From JAHRAW01 sp965226545 (lineage in GTDB: Bacteria > Pseudomonadota > Gammaproteobacteria > Arenicellales > Poriferihabitantaceae): a stretch of 64,000 nucleotides of DNA. Each line of letters starts with the position of its first letter. Position 1 is the first letter of the stretch. A program made the position numbers and the translations under genes. Location: the NCBI GenBank assembly GCA_965226545.1, contig OZ245364.1, positions 1,054,001 to 1,118,000 of the forward strand. Reading direction: 5' to 3'. Of the stretch, positions 25,434 through 34,132 are shown piece by piece. The notes beneath the pieces were generated by a model that had not been told where the DNA came from, searched no databases, and saw only the letters and a list, made by a program, of their open reading frames with translations.

Positions 25434-26747
25434 TCACTCGGCGTCACTCGGCGTAAACACCTCAATCGCCGAATGTCTCCCGCGCAACACGGCGGCGGCT
25501 TTGGCGGTGAAGCGGATTTTTTTTGAGTGGCAGAGTTCGACGGTGCGTTTGGACACCAAAATCGAAGTGCCGTATTCCTTGTTGAGTTGTTCCAAGCGCG
25601 CGGCGATGTTGACGTTGTCGCCGTATACGGTGTAGTTGAGGCGGTCGGCGGTGCCGACAAAGCCGCCGACGATGTTGCCGGTGTTGACGCCGATGCGCGC
25701 GCGCAGTTGCACGCCGCTTGCAAAAGTGCGCCCGGCCAGCAGGCGTTGTATCGCCAAGGCGGTGGCGACGGCGTTGTCGGCGTGATTGGGGTCGACGCCG
25801 GGCAGATTGAAACTCGCCATAATCGCATCGCCTTCGAACAAACAAATTTCGCCGTGGTGTTTTTTAATCGGCGCGTGAATCACCGACAGGTATTCATTGA
25901 CCGTGGCGATTAATTCATCCGGGCTGAGTTTTTCGGACATCGTGGTAAACGATTCCAAATCGGCGAATAAAATTGTCGCTTCGCGGGTTTCCGGGCGGGC
26001 GTCGATTAATGAGCCGCCGCTGGCCGCGATGCGGTCGGCGACGCCGCTGGGGACAAAATGCGAAAGATTGGCGGCGGCGTTGGCTTCGACAATCGATTCA
26101 ATCAACAATCGCCGTGCGCGCGCAATCGCCACGCCGAGCACGGCGGTGACCACGCCTATCGAGATGATTTTGTCGACTTCGCCGCCGACTAGCACACGGC
26201 GATTCGATGTCAAGTATTCGACATAGTCGCGGGTGATTGCCGAAGGGTCGGCTCCGATGGCAAGCGAAACCAACAACAACCAACCGCCGGCGCCGACTAG
26301 GCCTGCGAGCAGCACATAGCGCGGCTCAAACCGCAAGGCGCGCAAGGCGATGAAGATGAAGATATACAGCAGGGTCGGCGCCTTTAAATAAAACGCCGGC
26401 GGCTGGGCGTATTGCAAATGAAACGACCAAATCAAGCCGAGCAACAGCGCCATGTCGACCAAAATCGACAGCAACAAAAACCAAAACGGCAGGCTGATTT
26501 TATGCGCCAAATACAGGCGCAAACAGGTGAACGCAAAATACGCAAGCAAAAACGCCGGCACCGGTTCGAACGCCGCACCGCTTGGCGCGGTTTTCGGCGC
26601 GGCAATGTAGAGCGCGGCGAAAGCCAATAATATCGAGAGTTGAATCCAGCCAATCAGACGTTCGCTGCCGTCCTGCTGGCGTTCAATCGCGTTGCGCACC
26701 ACCGGCGGCAAGGCGGCTTCGGGCGATTTGCCCTTAAATAGGCGCAT
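25434..26747 (-). CDS. Membrane-anchored class III adenylate/guanylate cyclase
   Basis: 437 aa. Six hydrophobic segments span residues about 32-185, a coupling helix runs to about 235, and a C-terminal cyclase catalytic domain follows. Catalytic landmarks: ATILFADLESFTTMSEKL with the first metal Asp, FEGDAIMASFNLPG with the second, RIGVNTGNIVGGFVG, and YTVYGDNVNIAARLEQLN with the base-selecting and transition-state Asn/Arg. These indicate an active enzyme making cAMP (or cGMP) from the nucleotide triphosphate. The six-TM input domain resembles Cya-type proteins with unknown membrane signals. It is transcribed convergently with the RipA-like gene and 89 bp downstream of the fdh operon end on the same strand. 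Confidence 0.87.
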   Translation of the reverse strand: MRLFKGKSPEAALPPVVRNAIERQQDGSERLIGWIQLSILLAFAALYIAAPKTAPSGAAFEPVPAFLLAYFAFTCLRLYLAHKISLPFWFLLLSILVDMALLLGLIWSFHLQYAQPPAFYLKAPTLLYIFIFIALRALRFEPRYVLLAGLVGAGGWLLLVSLAIGADPSAITRDYVEYLTSNRRVLVGGEVDKIISIGVVTAVLGVAIARARRLLIESIVEANAAANLSHFVPSGVADRIAASGGSLIDARPETREATILFADLESFTTMSEKLSPDELIATVNEYLSVIHAPIKKHHGEICLFEGDAIMASFNLPGVDPNHADNAVATALAIQRLLAGRTFASGVQLRARIGVNTGNIVGGFVGTADRLNYTVYGDNVNIAARLEQLNKEYGTSILVSKRTVELCHSKKIRFTAKAAAVLRGRHSAIEVFTPSDAE

Positions 26748-26836
26748 GGTTTTGGCGCATCATCGCGGCGCGATTCGAGGCGTTCGAAGGGGATTGACGG
26801 TGATTGGACGGCGCTTCGAGCGTGGCTCGAGCGTTG

Positions 26837-27904
26837 TTACGAATGGCGCGCGAGCGGCTCGGCGCCCGCGTTCGGCGGCGTTGAGTCGCCGGCGTCGGTG
26901 GTGGCTTGATGCTTTACTTGGTCATACCACAAATCGTGATGTTGCTTTGCCCATTCGACGCTGACATGCCCGCGCGTCATGCCTTCGAGCGCGCCTTCGG
27001 TGCCGATGGTGCCGATGTAAACATGCCCGAAGAACACCACAATCCATAAAAGCGCGGCGACGGCGTGGATTTGATGCATGAACTGCATGTCGGCGCGGCT
27101 GTTGTCGACCAAGCCAATCGCGCCGAGCCAGCCAATCAAGCCAAAGCCGCTTATGCACACCGCGCCTAAGCCGACAAAAATCACCAGCCAAAACCAAATT
27201 TTTTCGCCGCCGTTGGCTTTGCCGGCGCTGGGGTGGGATGTGCCGATGATGCCGCCGCCTTGCTTCAGCCATTGGAGGTCGGCGCGGGTCGGCAGGTTGT
27301 TTTTGACCCAGCACAACAACATCGCCAACACGCCGAGCGAAAAGAACGGGCCGATGATGTTATGCAGATTAATCGACAGCGTTGCCCAATTGGCAAAGCC
27401 GGCGGCGCCGAGCAACGGTATCAGCACGACGCGCCCAAACAATAAACTTAACCCGGTAATCGCCAACACGATGAACAAGCCGGCGGTATACCAATGCATG
27501 ATGCGTTCCCAGCGTCGCCAGCGCGGCACGCGCATGCCGGAGGTTTCGCCATGCAGTTTGATTTTGCCGCGCACCGCGTAAAACAGCGCAAGCGCCAGCA
27601 ACACGCCGATAATCGCCCAGCCGCCGTAAGTGGCGATGACGCCGTTGCGCATCTCGCGCCAGTTTTGCCCGCCGTTGTTAATCAACACGCCGCGCTCAAA
27701 GCCCGGCAATGAGGTGTAGCCGGCTTCGCCGCGCCGCACGGCGCGCCATAAATCGGCGCGCGGGTTGATTTCATCGATGGCGGTTTGCGCATGCGCGTTG
27801 GGTGCGCCGACAAAATACGATGCGGTCGGCAACGCCGTCGCACAAACGACCACCGCCGCCAACGCCAACGCCATCGCGCGGCTACGTGAATTTTTTGTTT
27901 TCAT
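26837..27904 (-). CDS. fdhC: Formate dehydrogenase gamma subunit, membrane cytochrome b
   Basis: 355 aa. An N-terminal signal/TM (ALALAAVVVCATALPTASYF) and a periplasmic region (DEINPRADLWRAVRRGEAGY) precede four TM helices carrying haem-ligand histidines: RWERIMHWYTAGLFIVLAIT, INLHNIIGPFFSLGV, MQFMHQIHAVAALLWIVVFF, and GHVYIGTIGTEGALEGMTRG. It passes electrons from the periplasmic FdhAB to quinone. Related gamma subunits have the same extended N-terminus. ATG 27904 (MKTKNSRSRAM) is preferred over the ORF's upstream codons. It is last in the operon. Confidence 0.92.
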   Translation of the reverse strand: MKTKNSRSRAMALALAAVVVCATALPTASYFVGAPNAHAQTAIDEINPRADLWRAVRRGEAGYTSLPGFERGVLINNGGQNWREMRNGVIATYGGWAIIGVLLALALFYAVRGKIKLHGETSGMRVPRWRRWERIMHWYTAGLFIVLAITGLSLLFGRVVLIPLLGAAGFANWATLSINLHNIIGPFFSLGVLAMLLCWVKNNLPTRADLQWLKQGGGIIGTSHPSAGKANGGEKIWFWLVIFVGLGAVCISGFGLIGWLGAIGLVDNSRADMQFMHQIHAVAALLWIVVFFGHVYIGTIGTEGALEGMTRGHVSVEWAKQHHDLWYDQVKHQATTDAGDSTPPNAGAEPLARHS

Positions 27905-28049
27905 GGTGGATTGCCTCGGGCGTGAATGGTGAGTGTTAACCAATGGGGTCGGCGTAACGATGTTCGTAACGATGCTCGTAATTACGTTAACGGCGTTGTC
28001 GATGCCAACAGTCGAAGTCGTTAATTAACGCAATGAACGGGCGGTGACA

Positions 28050-28346
28050 TTAACGGTCGGTTTGTCGCGCAAAGCGCGCGGCCAAAGCGGCGTCGTCGGT
28101 GTTGTTGACCAGCGGGTCCGGCGCGCCTTGATAGACGCCCGGGCGATAACAAATCGCCCCGGATTTTTCCCAACAGCCGGACAACAACACACAACTCAAC
28201 AACACGCCGAGCAACGTTGCCGGCTTAACCAATCGACGTACGCCGCCGATGTTGCCGTTGGCATCGTCGGCGGCGACGGTTGACCGTGCGGTTGAACGTG
28301 CAGTCGACCGTATAGTCGACGATGCAATTGACGCATCACTTTGCAT
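28050..28346 (-). CDS. Small lipoprotein in the formate dehydrogenase operon
   Basis: A signal-peptide hydrophobic core (ATLLGVLLSCVLLSGC) ends in a lipobox Cys. The mature part is short (about 40 aa) and contains YRPGVYQGAPDPLVNN. The 40 residues ahead of the signal include the repeat-encoded IRSTARSTARSTVA, so the real start may be a TTG near 28232 rather than ATG 28346. Position between fdhB and the gamma subunit suggests a periplasmic accessory of the FDH complex. The PGxYxGxPDP pattern is found in small lipoproteins of electron-transfer operons, but no function is established. Confidence 0.6.
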   Translation of the reverse strand: MQSDASIASSTIRSTARSTARSTVAADDANGNIGGVRRLVKPATLLGVLLSCVLLSGCWEKSGAICYRPGVYQGAPDPLVNNTDDAALAARFARQTDR

Positions 28347-28489
28347 TTTGATTTGCGGCACGATTCGATTCACGTTTCGGTTTGCGGGTTGTGGGTTACG
28401 TTTGGGGCAACTGTCGTTTATCGGTCAAGCGCGGCTTCGTTCATCGATGAACGCAATTAACCGTAATTAACCGCGCAACCAACGCGCGA

Positions 28490-29080
28490 CTAACCGGTTT
28501 TGCCGTACGCCGATTCCCAGCCCCAACTTTGCGAGCGTCCGCCGCGTTTGGTTACGCGTTCGCGATAGATGTCCGACACCATGTCGCCGTCGCCGGCGAG
28601 CAGGGCTTTGGTCGAACACATCTCGGCGCACAGCGGCAACTTGCCTTCAGCCAGACGGTTGCGGCCGTATTTGGCGGTCTCGATGGGCGAGTTGTCGTCG
28701 CCGGGGCCGCCGGCACAGAAGGTGCATTTATCCATCTTGCCGCGCACGCCGAAGGCGTCCTGTTGCGGATATTGCGGCGCGCCGAACGGGCAGGCGTACA
28801 GGCAATAGCCGCAACCGATGCATAAATCCTTGTCGTGCAACACCACGCCGTCGTCGGTGGTGTAAAAACAATCCACCGGACAAACCGCCGCACACGGCGC
28901 ATCGGTGCAGTGCATGCACGCCACCGATATGGATTTCTCGCCAACTTCGCCGTCGCCGAGCGTGACCACGCGGCGTCGATTGACGCCCCACGGCACTTCG
29001 TTTTCGTTTTTACACGCGGTGACGCAACCGTTGCATTCGATGCAGCGGTCGGCGTCGCACAAAAATTTCATTCTTGCCAT
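28490..29080 (-). CDS. fdhB: Formate dehydrogenase beta (iron-sulfur) subunit
   Basis: 196 aa protein with four [4Fe-4S] cysteine groups: CDADRCIECNGCVTACKNEN, CMHCTDAPCAAVCPVDCFYT, KDLCIGCGYCLYACPFGAPQ, and the split CTFC...CAEMC at the C-terminus. This matches FDH3-type beta subunits that wire the molybdenum subunit to the cytochrome b. The C-terminal TM anchor of E. coli FdnH is absent. A GGGGGA ribosome-binding site precedes ATG 29080. Immediately upstream lies a stray copy of the fdhA 3' end, implying fdhA once abutted this gene. Confidence 0.93.
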   Translation of the reverse strand: MARMKFLCDADRCIECNGCVTACKNENEVPWGVNRRRVVTLGDGEVGEKSISVACMHCTDAPCAAVCPVDCFYTTDDGVVLHDKDLCIGCGYCLYACPFGAPQYPQQDAFGVRGKMDKCTFCAGGPGDDNSPIETAKYGRNRLAEGKLPLCAEMCSTKALLAGDGDMVSDIYRERVTKRGGRSQSWGWESAYGKTG

Positions 29081-29098
29081 GATGATTTCCCCCGGAGG

Positions 29099-29137
29099 TT
29101 ACGCCGCTTGTACGCGGCACAGTGACACTTTGGATTG
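29099..29137 (-). pseudogene. Remnant of an fdhA 3' end next to fdhB
   Basis: Read leftwards, this codes QSKVSLCRVQAA then TAA, almost identical to the real fdhA C-terminus ESKVSLCRVEAA then TGA at 29924-29962. From the Ser codon on, the DNA differs mainly at silent positions (tcg/tca, ctt/ctg, tgt/tgc, agg/cgc, gtt/gta). Both therefore descend from functional genes rather than from a recent copy. It marks the far boundary of the two-gene insertion. Confidence 0.7.
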
Positions 29138-29158
29138 AGGTGATGGACGTTTAGAGTT

Positions 29159-29620
29159 TCAGTTGTCCTCCACTTCACCCACATTAACAAAGGATGAAAA
29201 AGTAACAACATTGCCGTCAACATTGTTGACTTTTGCCGTCACCTTAAAAGGATGCCATGCGTTAATTTTAATGCGGTTGCCGCGCAATTCATCGTCCGGC
29301 AAGTAGTCGGATTTGTCAAATTGCCACCTAACCTGTTCATTTTCAGGCAATGTAATATAGTCCGGCAATGAAAGACTGAGCATGATTTCGCTTTTGGGCG
29401 TAATCACCCCCCACGAAGCGAGTGTTTTGAGAATAATGCCTGTGCGCATCGATTTTCCCGCAACTTTAATGGCCGGGTTTACTACGCTACCGGGGTTCGT
29501 CGATATATCCGGCAATAACGGTCGCCCTTGATTTACTGTCAGCACATTTTCCGCATGTGCGGCGAATGGCATTGCCGCGGCAACGCCAAGAAACAAGCAC
29601 AGGGCAAGGTGTTTTTTCAT
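29159..29620 (-). CDS. Secreted protein of unknown function inserted in the fdh operon
   Basis: 153 aa protein starting MKKHLALCLFLGVAAAMPFA with cleavage near AHA-ENVLTV. The mature part is about 130 aa, largely beta-predicted, and contains LPDYITLPENEQVRWQFDKS, NAWHPFKVTAKVNNVDGNVV and no cysteines. The last third looks like an immunoglobulin-like or transthyretin-like strand pattern, which is inference only. It follows the three-TM gene by 13 bp on the same strand and is probably translated with it. A longer frame upstream to 29767 overlaps that gene and is rejected as start. No family recognised. Confidence 0.65.
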   Translation of the reverse strand: MKKHLALCLFLGVAAAMPFAAHAENVLTVNQGRPLLPDISTNPGSVVNPAIKVAGKSMRTGIILKTLASWGVITPKSEIMLSLSLPDYITLPENEQVRWQFDKSDYLPDDELRGNRIKINAWHPFKVTAKVNNVDGNVVTFSSFVNVGEVEDN

Positions 29621-29633
29621 CATTGGGCGATTT

Positions 29634-29924
29634 TTAAAATGTGTATTTAATGCTGTTGGATATGAACGGCGCATAAGTGGTTGCCAAAATATGCAACCCA
29701 AACAATACAATGGTGCGGGCATTCGACAAGATTGGGCCGACCCAAATGACATACCACAACGCCGCACTTGTCATAACCAACACGGAAACATGAATTATGC
29801 CGGTTAAATTCACTTCAGTGACCGGCCATATCGTTCCTAACAACGCCGAAAGCATAGTGATTGTAATGCCAACTTTCACGCTTAAATAAGCGTGATTAAA
29901 TTGATTGGATGTGTCTACAGCCAT
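29634..29924 (-). CDS. Three-TM small membrane protein inserted in the fdh operon
   Basis: 96 aa protein beginning MAVDTSNQFNHAYLSVKVGI. Hydrophobic helices lie at about 16-36, 43-66 and 70-88. The start ATG shares a base with the fdhA stop (TGATG), so translation is coupled to fdhA. It is followed by the secreted-protein gene. The pair sits between fdhA and fdhB, an arrangement not usual for FDH3 operons. It might be a membrane anchor or quinone-side partner. Unrecognised. Confidence 0.65.
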   Translation of the reverse strand: MAVDTSNQFNHAYLSVKVGITITMLSALLGTIWPVTEVNLTGIIHVSVLVMTSAALWYVIWVGPILSNARTIVLFGLHILATTYAPFISNSIKYTF

Positions 29925-32776
29925 CACGCCGCCTCAACCCTACAAAGCGACACTTTGGATTCCTGCATTTGCGTTACCGAATCGTAGCCGTAGGTAAACG
30001 CGGTGTTGCCGGCTTCGCCGCGCACATACGGCGCGGCGCCGCGCGGGTATTTGTCGAGCAAATCCTCGCCTTCATACCAGCCGCCGAAATGGAACGGCAC
30101 AAACAAAACGCCGCGCGCGACACGACGGGTTACAAACGCCTTGACTTTGATGCGCGCGCCTTCGGGCGATTCAATCCACACCATCTCGCCGTGCGCGACA
30201 TCGTTGTCATTGGCGTCGGCCGGGTGAATCTCGCAGAACATATCCTGCTGCAATTCCGCCAGCCACGGATTCGAGCGGCTTTCTTCGCCGCCGCCTTCGT
30301 ATTCGACCAACCGCCCGCTGGTGAAAATCATCGGGAAGTCTTTGGAATAATCGGTCGCTTGAATCGACGCATAGCGCGTCGGCAGGCGGTAAAACCGCTT
30401 GCGGTCTTCATAGGTCGGGTATTTGGCGGCCAGTTCGCGATCCGGGGTGTACAGCGGTTCGCGGTGAATCGGCACGCGGTCGGGGAAAGTCCACACAATC
30501 GCGCGCGCTTTGGCGTTGCCAAACGGCGCGCAACCGTGCGCAATCGCGACGCGTTGAATGCCGCCGGATAAATCGGTCTTCCAGTTTTTGCCTTCGGCCG
30601 CGGTTTGTTCGGCCGGGGTTAAATCGTCCCACCAGCCGAGATTTTTCAGCAGTTTGTCGCTGAACTCGGGATGACCATCGCGAATCTCCGAGCCTTTCGG
30701 CCAGGAATCCTCCGCCAGAATGTTGACGCCTTCGTGTTCGGTGCCGAAACGCGCGCGGAATGCCAGCCCGCCTTCGGCGACCGGGCGGCTGGTGTCGTAC
30801 AACACCGGCGTGCCCGGATGACGCATCTCGGGCGTGCCCCAACACGGCCACGGCATGCCGTAATACTCGCCATCGACCGGCCCGCCTTCGGCAAGCAAGG
30901 TGGTGGTGTTGAAGGTGTGTTTGTTGCGCATGTGCGCTTTGAGCCGCTCGGGGCTTTGCCCGGTGTAGCCAATCGTCCACATGCCTTTGTTGTATTCGCG
31001 GGTGATGTCTTCGACCAGCGGTTCGTCGTCGTTGACTGCAATGTTTTTGCAGTATTCATCGGCAAACCCAAACTTGCGCGCGAATTTATACAAAATCACG
31101 TGGTCCGGCAACGATTCGAACAGCGGCGCAATCACCCGTTCGCGCCATTGCACCGAGCGATTCGATGCGGTGACCGAGCCGTAGGTTTCGAATTGCGTAC
31201 ATGCCGGCAACAAATACACGCCGTCGGTGCGGTCGTGCATGACCGCGGCATGCGTCGGATACGGGTCGATGATGACCATCATGTCGAGTTTGGCCATCGC
31301 CTTTTTCATTTCCGGCCCGCGCGTTTGGCTGTTGACCGCATGCCCCATCCACACCATCGCGCGCAGGTTGTCGCGCTGACCGATGTGGTCTTCGAGCACG
31401 CCATCGACCCAACGCGACACCGGAATGCCTTTGTAGTTCATCGCATGCACCGGCTTGCCGGAATCGCCTTCGATGCGCACCGGGCTAAACCGCGATTTAA
31501 CCCAATCGTGTTCCAGCCCCCACACTTTTGACCAATGCTTCCACGCGCCGTCGCTGAGTCCGTAATAGCCGGGCAATGAATGCGACAGCACGCAAAAATC
31601 GGTCGCGCCCTGTACATTGTCATGCCCGCGGAAGATGTTCGCACCGCCGCCGGATTTGCCGATGTTGCCGAGCGCAAGTTGGAAGGCGCAATAGGCGCGC
31701 GTGTTGTTGTTGCCGATGGTGTGTTGGGTGCCGCCCATGCACCACACAAAAGTCGCCGGGGCGTTTTTCGCCATCATCTCGGCGGCGGTGCGCACCTCCT
31801 CTTCGGAGGCGCCGGTGACTCGTTCGGTTTCGCTCGGCGTCCATTTGGCGACTTCGGCGCGCACTTCATCCAAGCCATAGACGCGTTGGCGAATGTATTC
31901 GCGGTCTTCCCAGCCGTTTTCGAAGACATGCCACAGCATGCCCCAAATAAACGCGACATCGCTGCCGGGACGCAGGCGGACAAAATGGTCGGCGTGCGCG
32001 GCGGTGCGGGTGTATCGCGGGTCGATGACAATCATTTTCGCGCCGTTTTCCTTGGCGCGGAATATGTGCTGCAACGACACCGGATGCGCCTCGGCCGGGT
32101 TCGCGCCGATAAACAGCATGCACTTGCTGTTGTGCATGTCGTTGTAGGAATTGGTCATTGCGCCGTAGCCCCAGGTGTTGGCGACGCCGGCGACCGTGGT
32201 CGAATGGCAGATGCGCGCCTGATGGTCGACGTTGTTGGTGCCCCACATCGCCGCAAACTTGCGGAACATATAGGCTTGTTCGTTGCTGTGTTTTGCCGAG
32301 CCCATCCAATAGACCGAATCCGGGCCGGATTGTTCGCGGATTTCAATCATCTTGTCGCCGACTTCGTCGATGGCGGTTTTCCACGAGATGCGCCGCCATT
32401 TGCCGCCGACCAATTTCATCGGGTATTTCAGCCGGCGTTCGCCGTGTCCGTGTTCGCGCACTGAGGCGCCTTTGGCGCAATGTGCTCCTAAGTTAAACGG
32501 CGAATCAAAATCCGGCTCTTGCCCGGTCCAAACGCCGTTTTGCACTTCGGCGACCACGCCGCAACCGACCGAGCAATGCGTACACACGCTCTTTTTAATC
32601 GTCACTTCGCCGTCGGCAACGGCGCTCGCCGCATGCGCCTTGCGCACACGCCCGGGCGCAAGCGCGGCCGCACCGGCGCCAAGCGTCAGCCCGCTACGCT
32701 GCAAAAATGCGCGGCGGCCAATCGTGTTGGTCGATGCCGAAGATGCGGCGTTGGGTTGTTTGCGCGTTAATTTCAT
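29924..32776 (-). CDS. fdhA: Formate dehydrogenase catalytic alpha subunit (molybdenum, [4Fe-4S])
   Basis: 950 aa periplasmic bis-MGD enzyme that oxidises formate to CO2. A twin-arginine signal GRRAFLQRSG (residues 20-29) is followed by the [4Fe-4S] motif CTHCSVGC at C65/C68/C72 with C100 in HCAKGASVREH. The Mo ligand is cysteine, not selenocysteine (ARICHSTTVAG, C190), with the conserved His next to it. MGD-binding blocks follow, including MLFIGANPAEAHPV, WCMGGTQHTIGNNNTRAYC and the C-terminal molydopterin-guanine-dinucleotide domain from about 830 (TSGRLVEYEGGGEESR). A GGGGGCGA ribosome-binding site precedes the start. It needs FdhD and TorD-like chaperones, both encoded nearby. Confidence 0.96.
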   Translation of the reverse strand: MKLTRKQPNAASSASTNTIGRRAFLQRSGLTLGAGAAALAPGRVRKAHAASAVADGEVTIKKSVCTHCSVGCGVVAEVQNGVWTGQEPDFDSPFNLGAHCAKGASVREHGHGERRLKYPMKLVGGKWRRISWKTAIDEVGDKMIEIREQSGPDSVYWMGSAKHSNEQAYMFRKFAAMWGTNNVDHQARICHSTTVAGVANTWGYGAMTNSYNDMHNSKCMLFIGANPAEAHPVSLQHIFRAKENGAKMIVIDPRYTRTAAHADHFVRLRPGSDVAFIWGMLWHVFENGWEDREYIRQRVYGLDEVRAEVAKWTPSETERVTGASEEEVRTAAEMMAKNAPATFVWCMGGTQHTIGNNNTRAYCAFQLALGNIGKSGGGANIFRGHDNVQGATDFCVLSHSLPGYYGLSDGAWKHWSKVWGLEHDWVKSRFSPVRIEGDSGKPVHAMNYKGIPVSRWVDGVLEDHIGQRDNLRAMVWMGHAVNSQTRGPEMKKAMAKLDMMVIIDPYPTHAAVMHDRTDGVYLLPACTQFETYGSVTASNRSVQWRERVIAPLFESLPDHVILYKFARKFGFADEYCKNIAVNDDEPLVEDITREYNKGMWTIGYTGQSPERLKAHMRNKHTFNTTTLLAEGGPVDGEYYGMPWPCWGTPEMRHPGTPVLYDTSRPVAEGGLAFRARFGTEHEGVNILAEDSWPKGSEIRDGHPEFSDKLLKNLGWWDDLTPAEQTAAEGKNWKTDLSGGIQRVAIAHGCAPFGNAKARAIVWTFPDRVPIHREPLYTPDRELAAKYPTYEDRKRFYRLPTRYASIQATDYSKDFPMIFTSGRLVEYEGGGEESRSNPWLAELQQDMFCEIHPADANDNDVAHGEMVWIESPEGARIKVKAFVTRRVARGVLFVPFHFGGWYEGEDLLDKYPRGAAPYVRGEAGNTAFTYGYDSVTQMQESKVSLCRVEAA

Positions 32777-32850
32777 TGTCGCCCCCGATGGGTTGTCAGT
32801 GGTTTGTTAAGTTGGTTGACTCATTGCACCGATTCAAAGCGCGCGTCGAT

Positions 32851-33069
32851 TCAAAATCTCGCCAAGCGGTAATAGCGACGCACATGCGCGGTTTCGCGAT
32901 AGCCGTGCGCCGGCGAAGTTTCGGTGGGTTGGGTGTCGTCATTCGGCGCGCCGACGGCGGCGCGTGATGCGCCAATCGCGACGCCGGCGACCGCGGCTTT
33001 CTTTAAAAAATCGCGGCGCGCAAGCGAATGTTGCGCCGTGTTGGCGGTGCGGTTTGCGGATTGTTTCAT
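32851..33069 (-). CDS. Formate dehydrogenase region Tat-signal small protein
   Basis: 72 aa protein. It has a twin-arginine signal (LARRDFLKKAAVAGVAIGAS), then a short acidic/Pro segment and the conserved end YRETAHVRRYYRLARF, the pattern of the small Tat-targeted proteins regularly found just upstream of fdhA in FDH3 operons (TIGR02811-type). The role is not established; it may be a small periplasmic or membrane-anchored subunit or a folding aid. A GAGG sequence lies upstream of the start. It is 74 bp from fdhA on the same strand. Confidence 0.88.
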   Translation of the reverse strand: MKQSANRTANTAQHSLARRDFLKKAAVAGVAIGASRAAVGAPNDDTQPTETSPAHGYRETAHVRRYYRLARF

Positions 33070-33225
33070 TGCAAAACCTCTGTTGGTATGTCGTTAATAA
33101 TGATTAGTCAAGAATAATTGGCAAGGCAAAATTAAATCGTTGTGATGCGATTTAATCAAAACCGTTAGGTCACTCAAAAACAATATAACCCATTGGCAAT
33201 GATTAATGCCAAAAAATCGGCGGTA

Positions 33226-33382
33226 TGTCAACTTAATTGGCAAATAAATTATCCAATAAATTGCCCATTAAAATGCCCATTAAAATGTCAATTAAATGGA
33301 AACCATCCAAAATGACCAGCCGCGATAAGGCATTGATAATGCGATTTAATTGACGATTATTGGCGATTTAATCGCAATAATC
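33226..33382. repeat. AT-rich repeats and dyad in the spacer before torD-like gene
   Basis: The 355-bp spacer 33070-33424 has no gene. It contains CCATTAAAATG-type direct repeats (about 33255-33300) and an imperfect dyad at 33355-33382 (GATTATTGGCGATT with TAATCGCAATAATC). Either could be a regulator site or terminator within the fdh operon. Confidence 0.5.
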
Positions 33383-33424
33383 AAAAGTCAGCGATACATT
33401 AAATGCGTCCGCAATACGACATTA

Positions 33425-34060
33425 TTAATGCGTCTGAATTTGCAGATATTCGTTTTCGAAGCGAATAAACCGCTCGCCGAATTCGCCGACTGCGCGATAA
33501 AACTGCGCGGCATCGGCGCGGGTTAAGGCGGTGAAAAACTTGCCGGCCCAGGAATGGATATGCCGCAGAAAAAATTCGCGTTCGCGCGCTTCGGGAATGT
33601 CGGGCGCATCGATGGCAATCGCCATCGCTTCGCACAAGGCGGCGATGTGGTCTTCGGGGTCTTGATTGTCCGCGGCGCGTTGCATGCCAAATGCGCGCAA
33701 ATCATCGCGCAATGCGCTCAGCGGTTTCTCCATCAAAAAGCCGGTCAGATGCCAAGACGCAAACGGCACAATCTCGCCACGCCCGAGCCCGATGAATAAA
33801 TCGTGATATTCATCATTAAGCAAATCGCAATCGGCGTCGCGGGCGGCATCGCGCAGTTGTCGCCAAGCGTCCGCCAGCGGATGTTGCGCATCAGTGGCCG
33901 GCAAAGCGGCGAGGGCGTCGAGCGTGTCGCGGCTCGGCGGTGCGTTGAGCGTCGCCGCGAGAATTAAATAGCCGTCGGCGCGCAATCGCTTTTCCTCCGC
34001 ATCGGTGTGCGGTGCATTTTGCGGCTGGCGTTGCGGCGTTGGTTTAATCGTTTCACCCAT
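33425..34060 (-). CDS. TorD/DmsD-family molybdoenzyme chaperone
   Basis: 211 aa all-helical chaperone for cytoplasmic maturation and Tat export of molybdoenzymes. Family marks: DLLNDEYHDLFIGLGRGEIVPFASWHLTGFL (about residues 80-110, containing the EYxxLFxxP/G-type motif), MEKPLSALRDDLRAFGM, PEDHIAALCEAM, and HIHSWAGKFFTALTRADAAQFYRAVGEF near the end. It is encoded within the operon and most likely serves FdhA. The ORF opens upstream at 34105, but ATG 34060 (MGETIKPTPQR) gives the expected family length. Confidence 0.88.
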   Translation of the reverse strand: MGETIKPTPQRQPQNAPHTDAEEKRLRADGYLILAATLNAPPSRDTLDALAALPATDAQHPLADAWRQLRDAARDADCDLLNDEYHDLFIGLGRGEIVPFASWHLTGFLMEKPLSALRDDLRAFGMQRAADNQDPEDHIAALCEAMAIAIDAPDIPEAREREFFLRHIHSWAGKFFTALTRADAAQFYRAVGEFGERFIRFENEYLQIQTH

Positions 34061-34132
34061 CGGTCGTTGGCAGTTGGTATGAATCAATTTCGCGCACCAT
34101 AGCATTAAGTTGCGCGCGTCAAAGTGTTGCGG

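Noticed and set aside
29159..29767. Longer start for the secreted protein at 29767
   Set aside because: Would overlap most of the three-TM gene and bury the signal peptide inside; the MKKHLALC start is typical.
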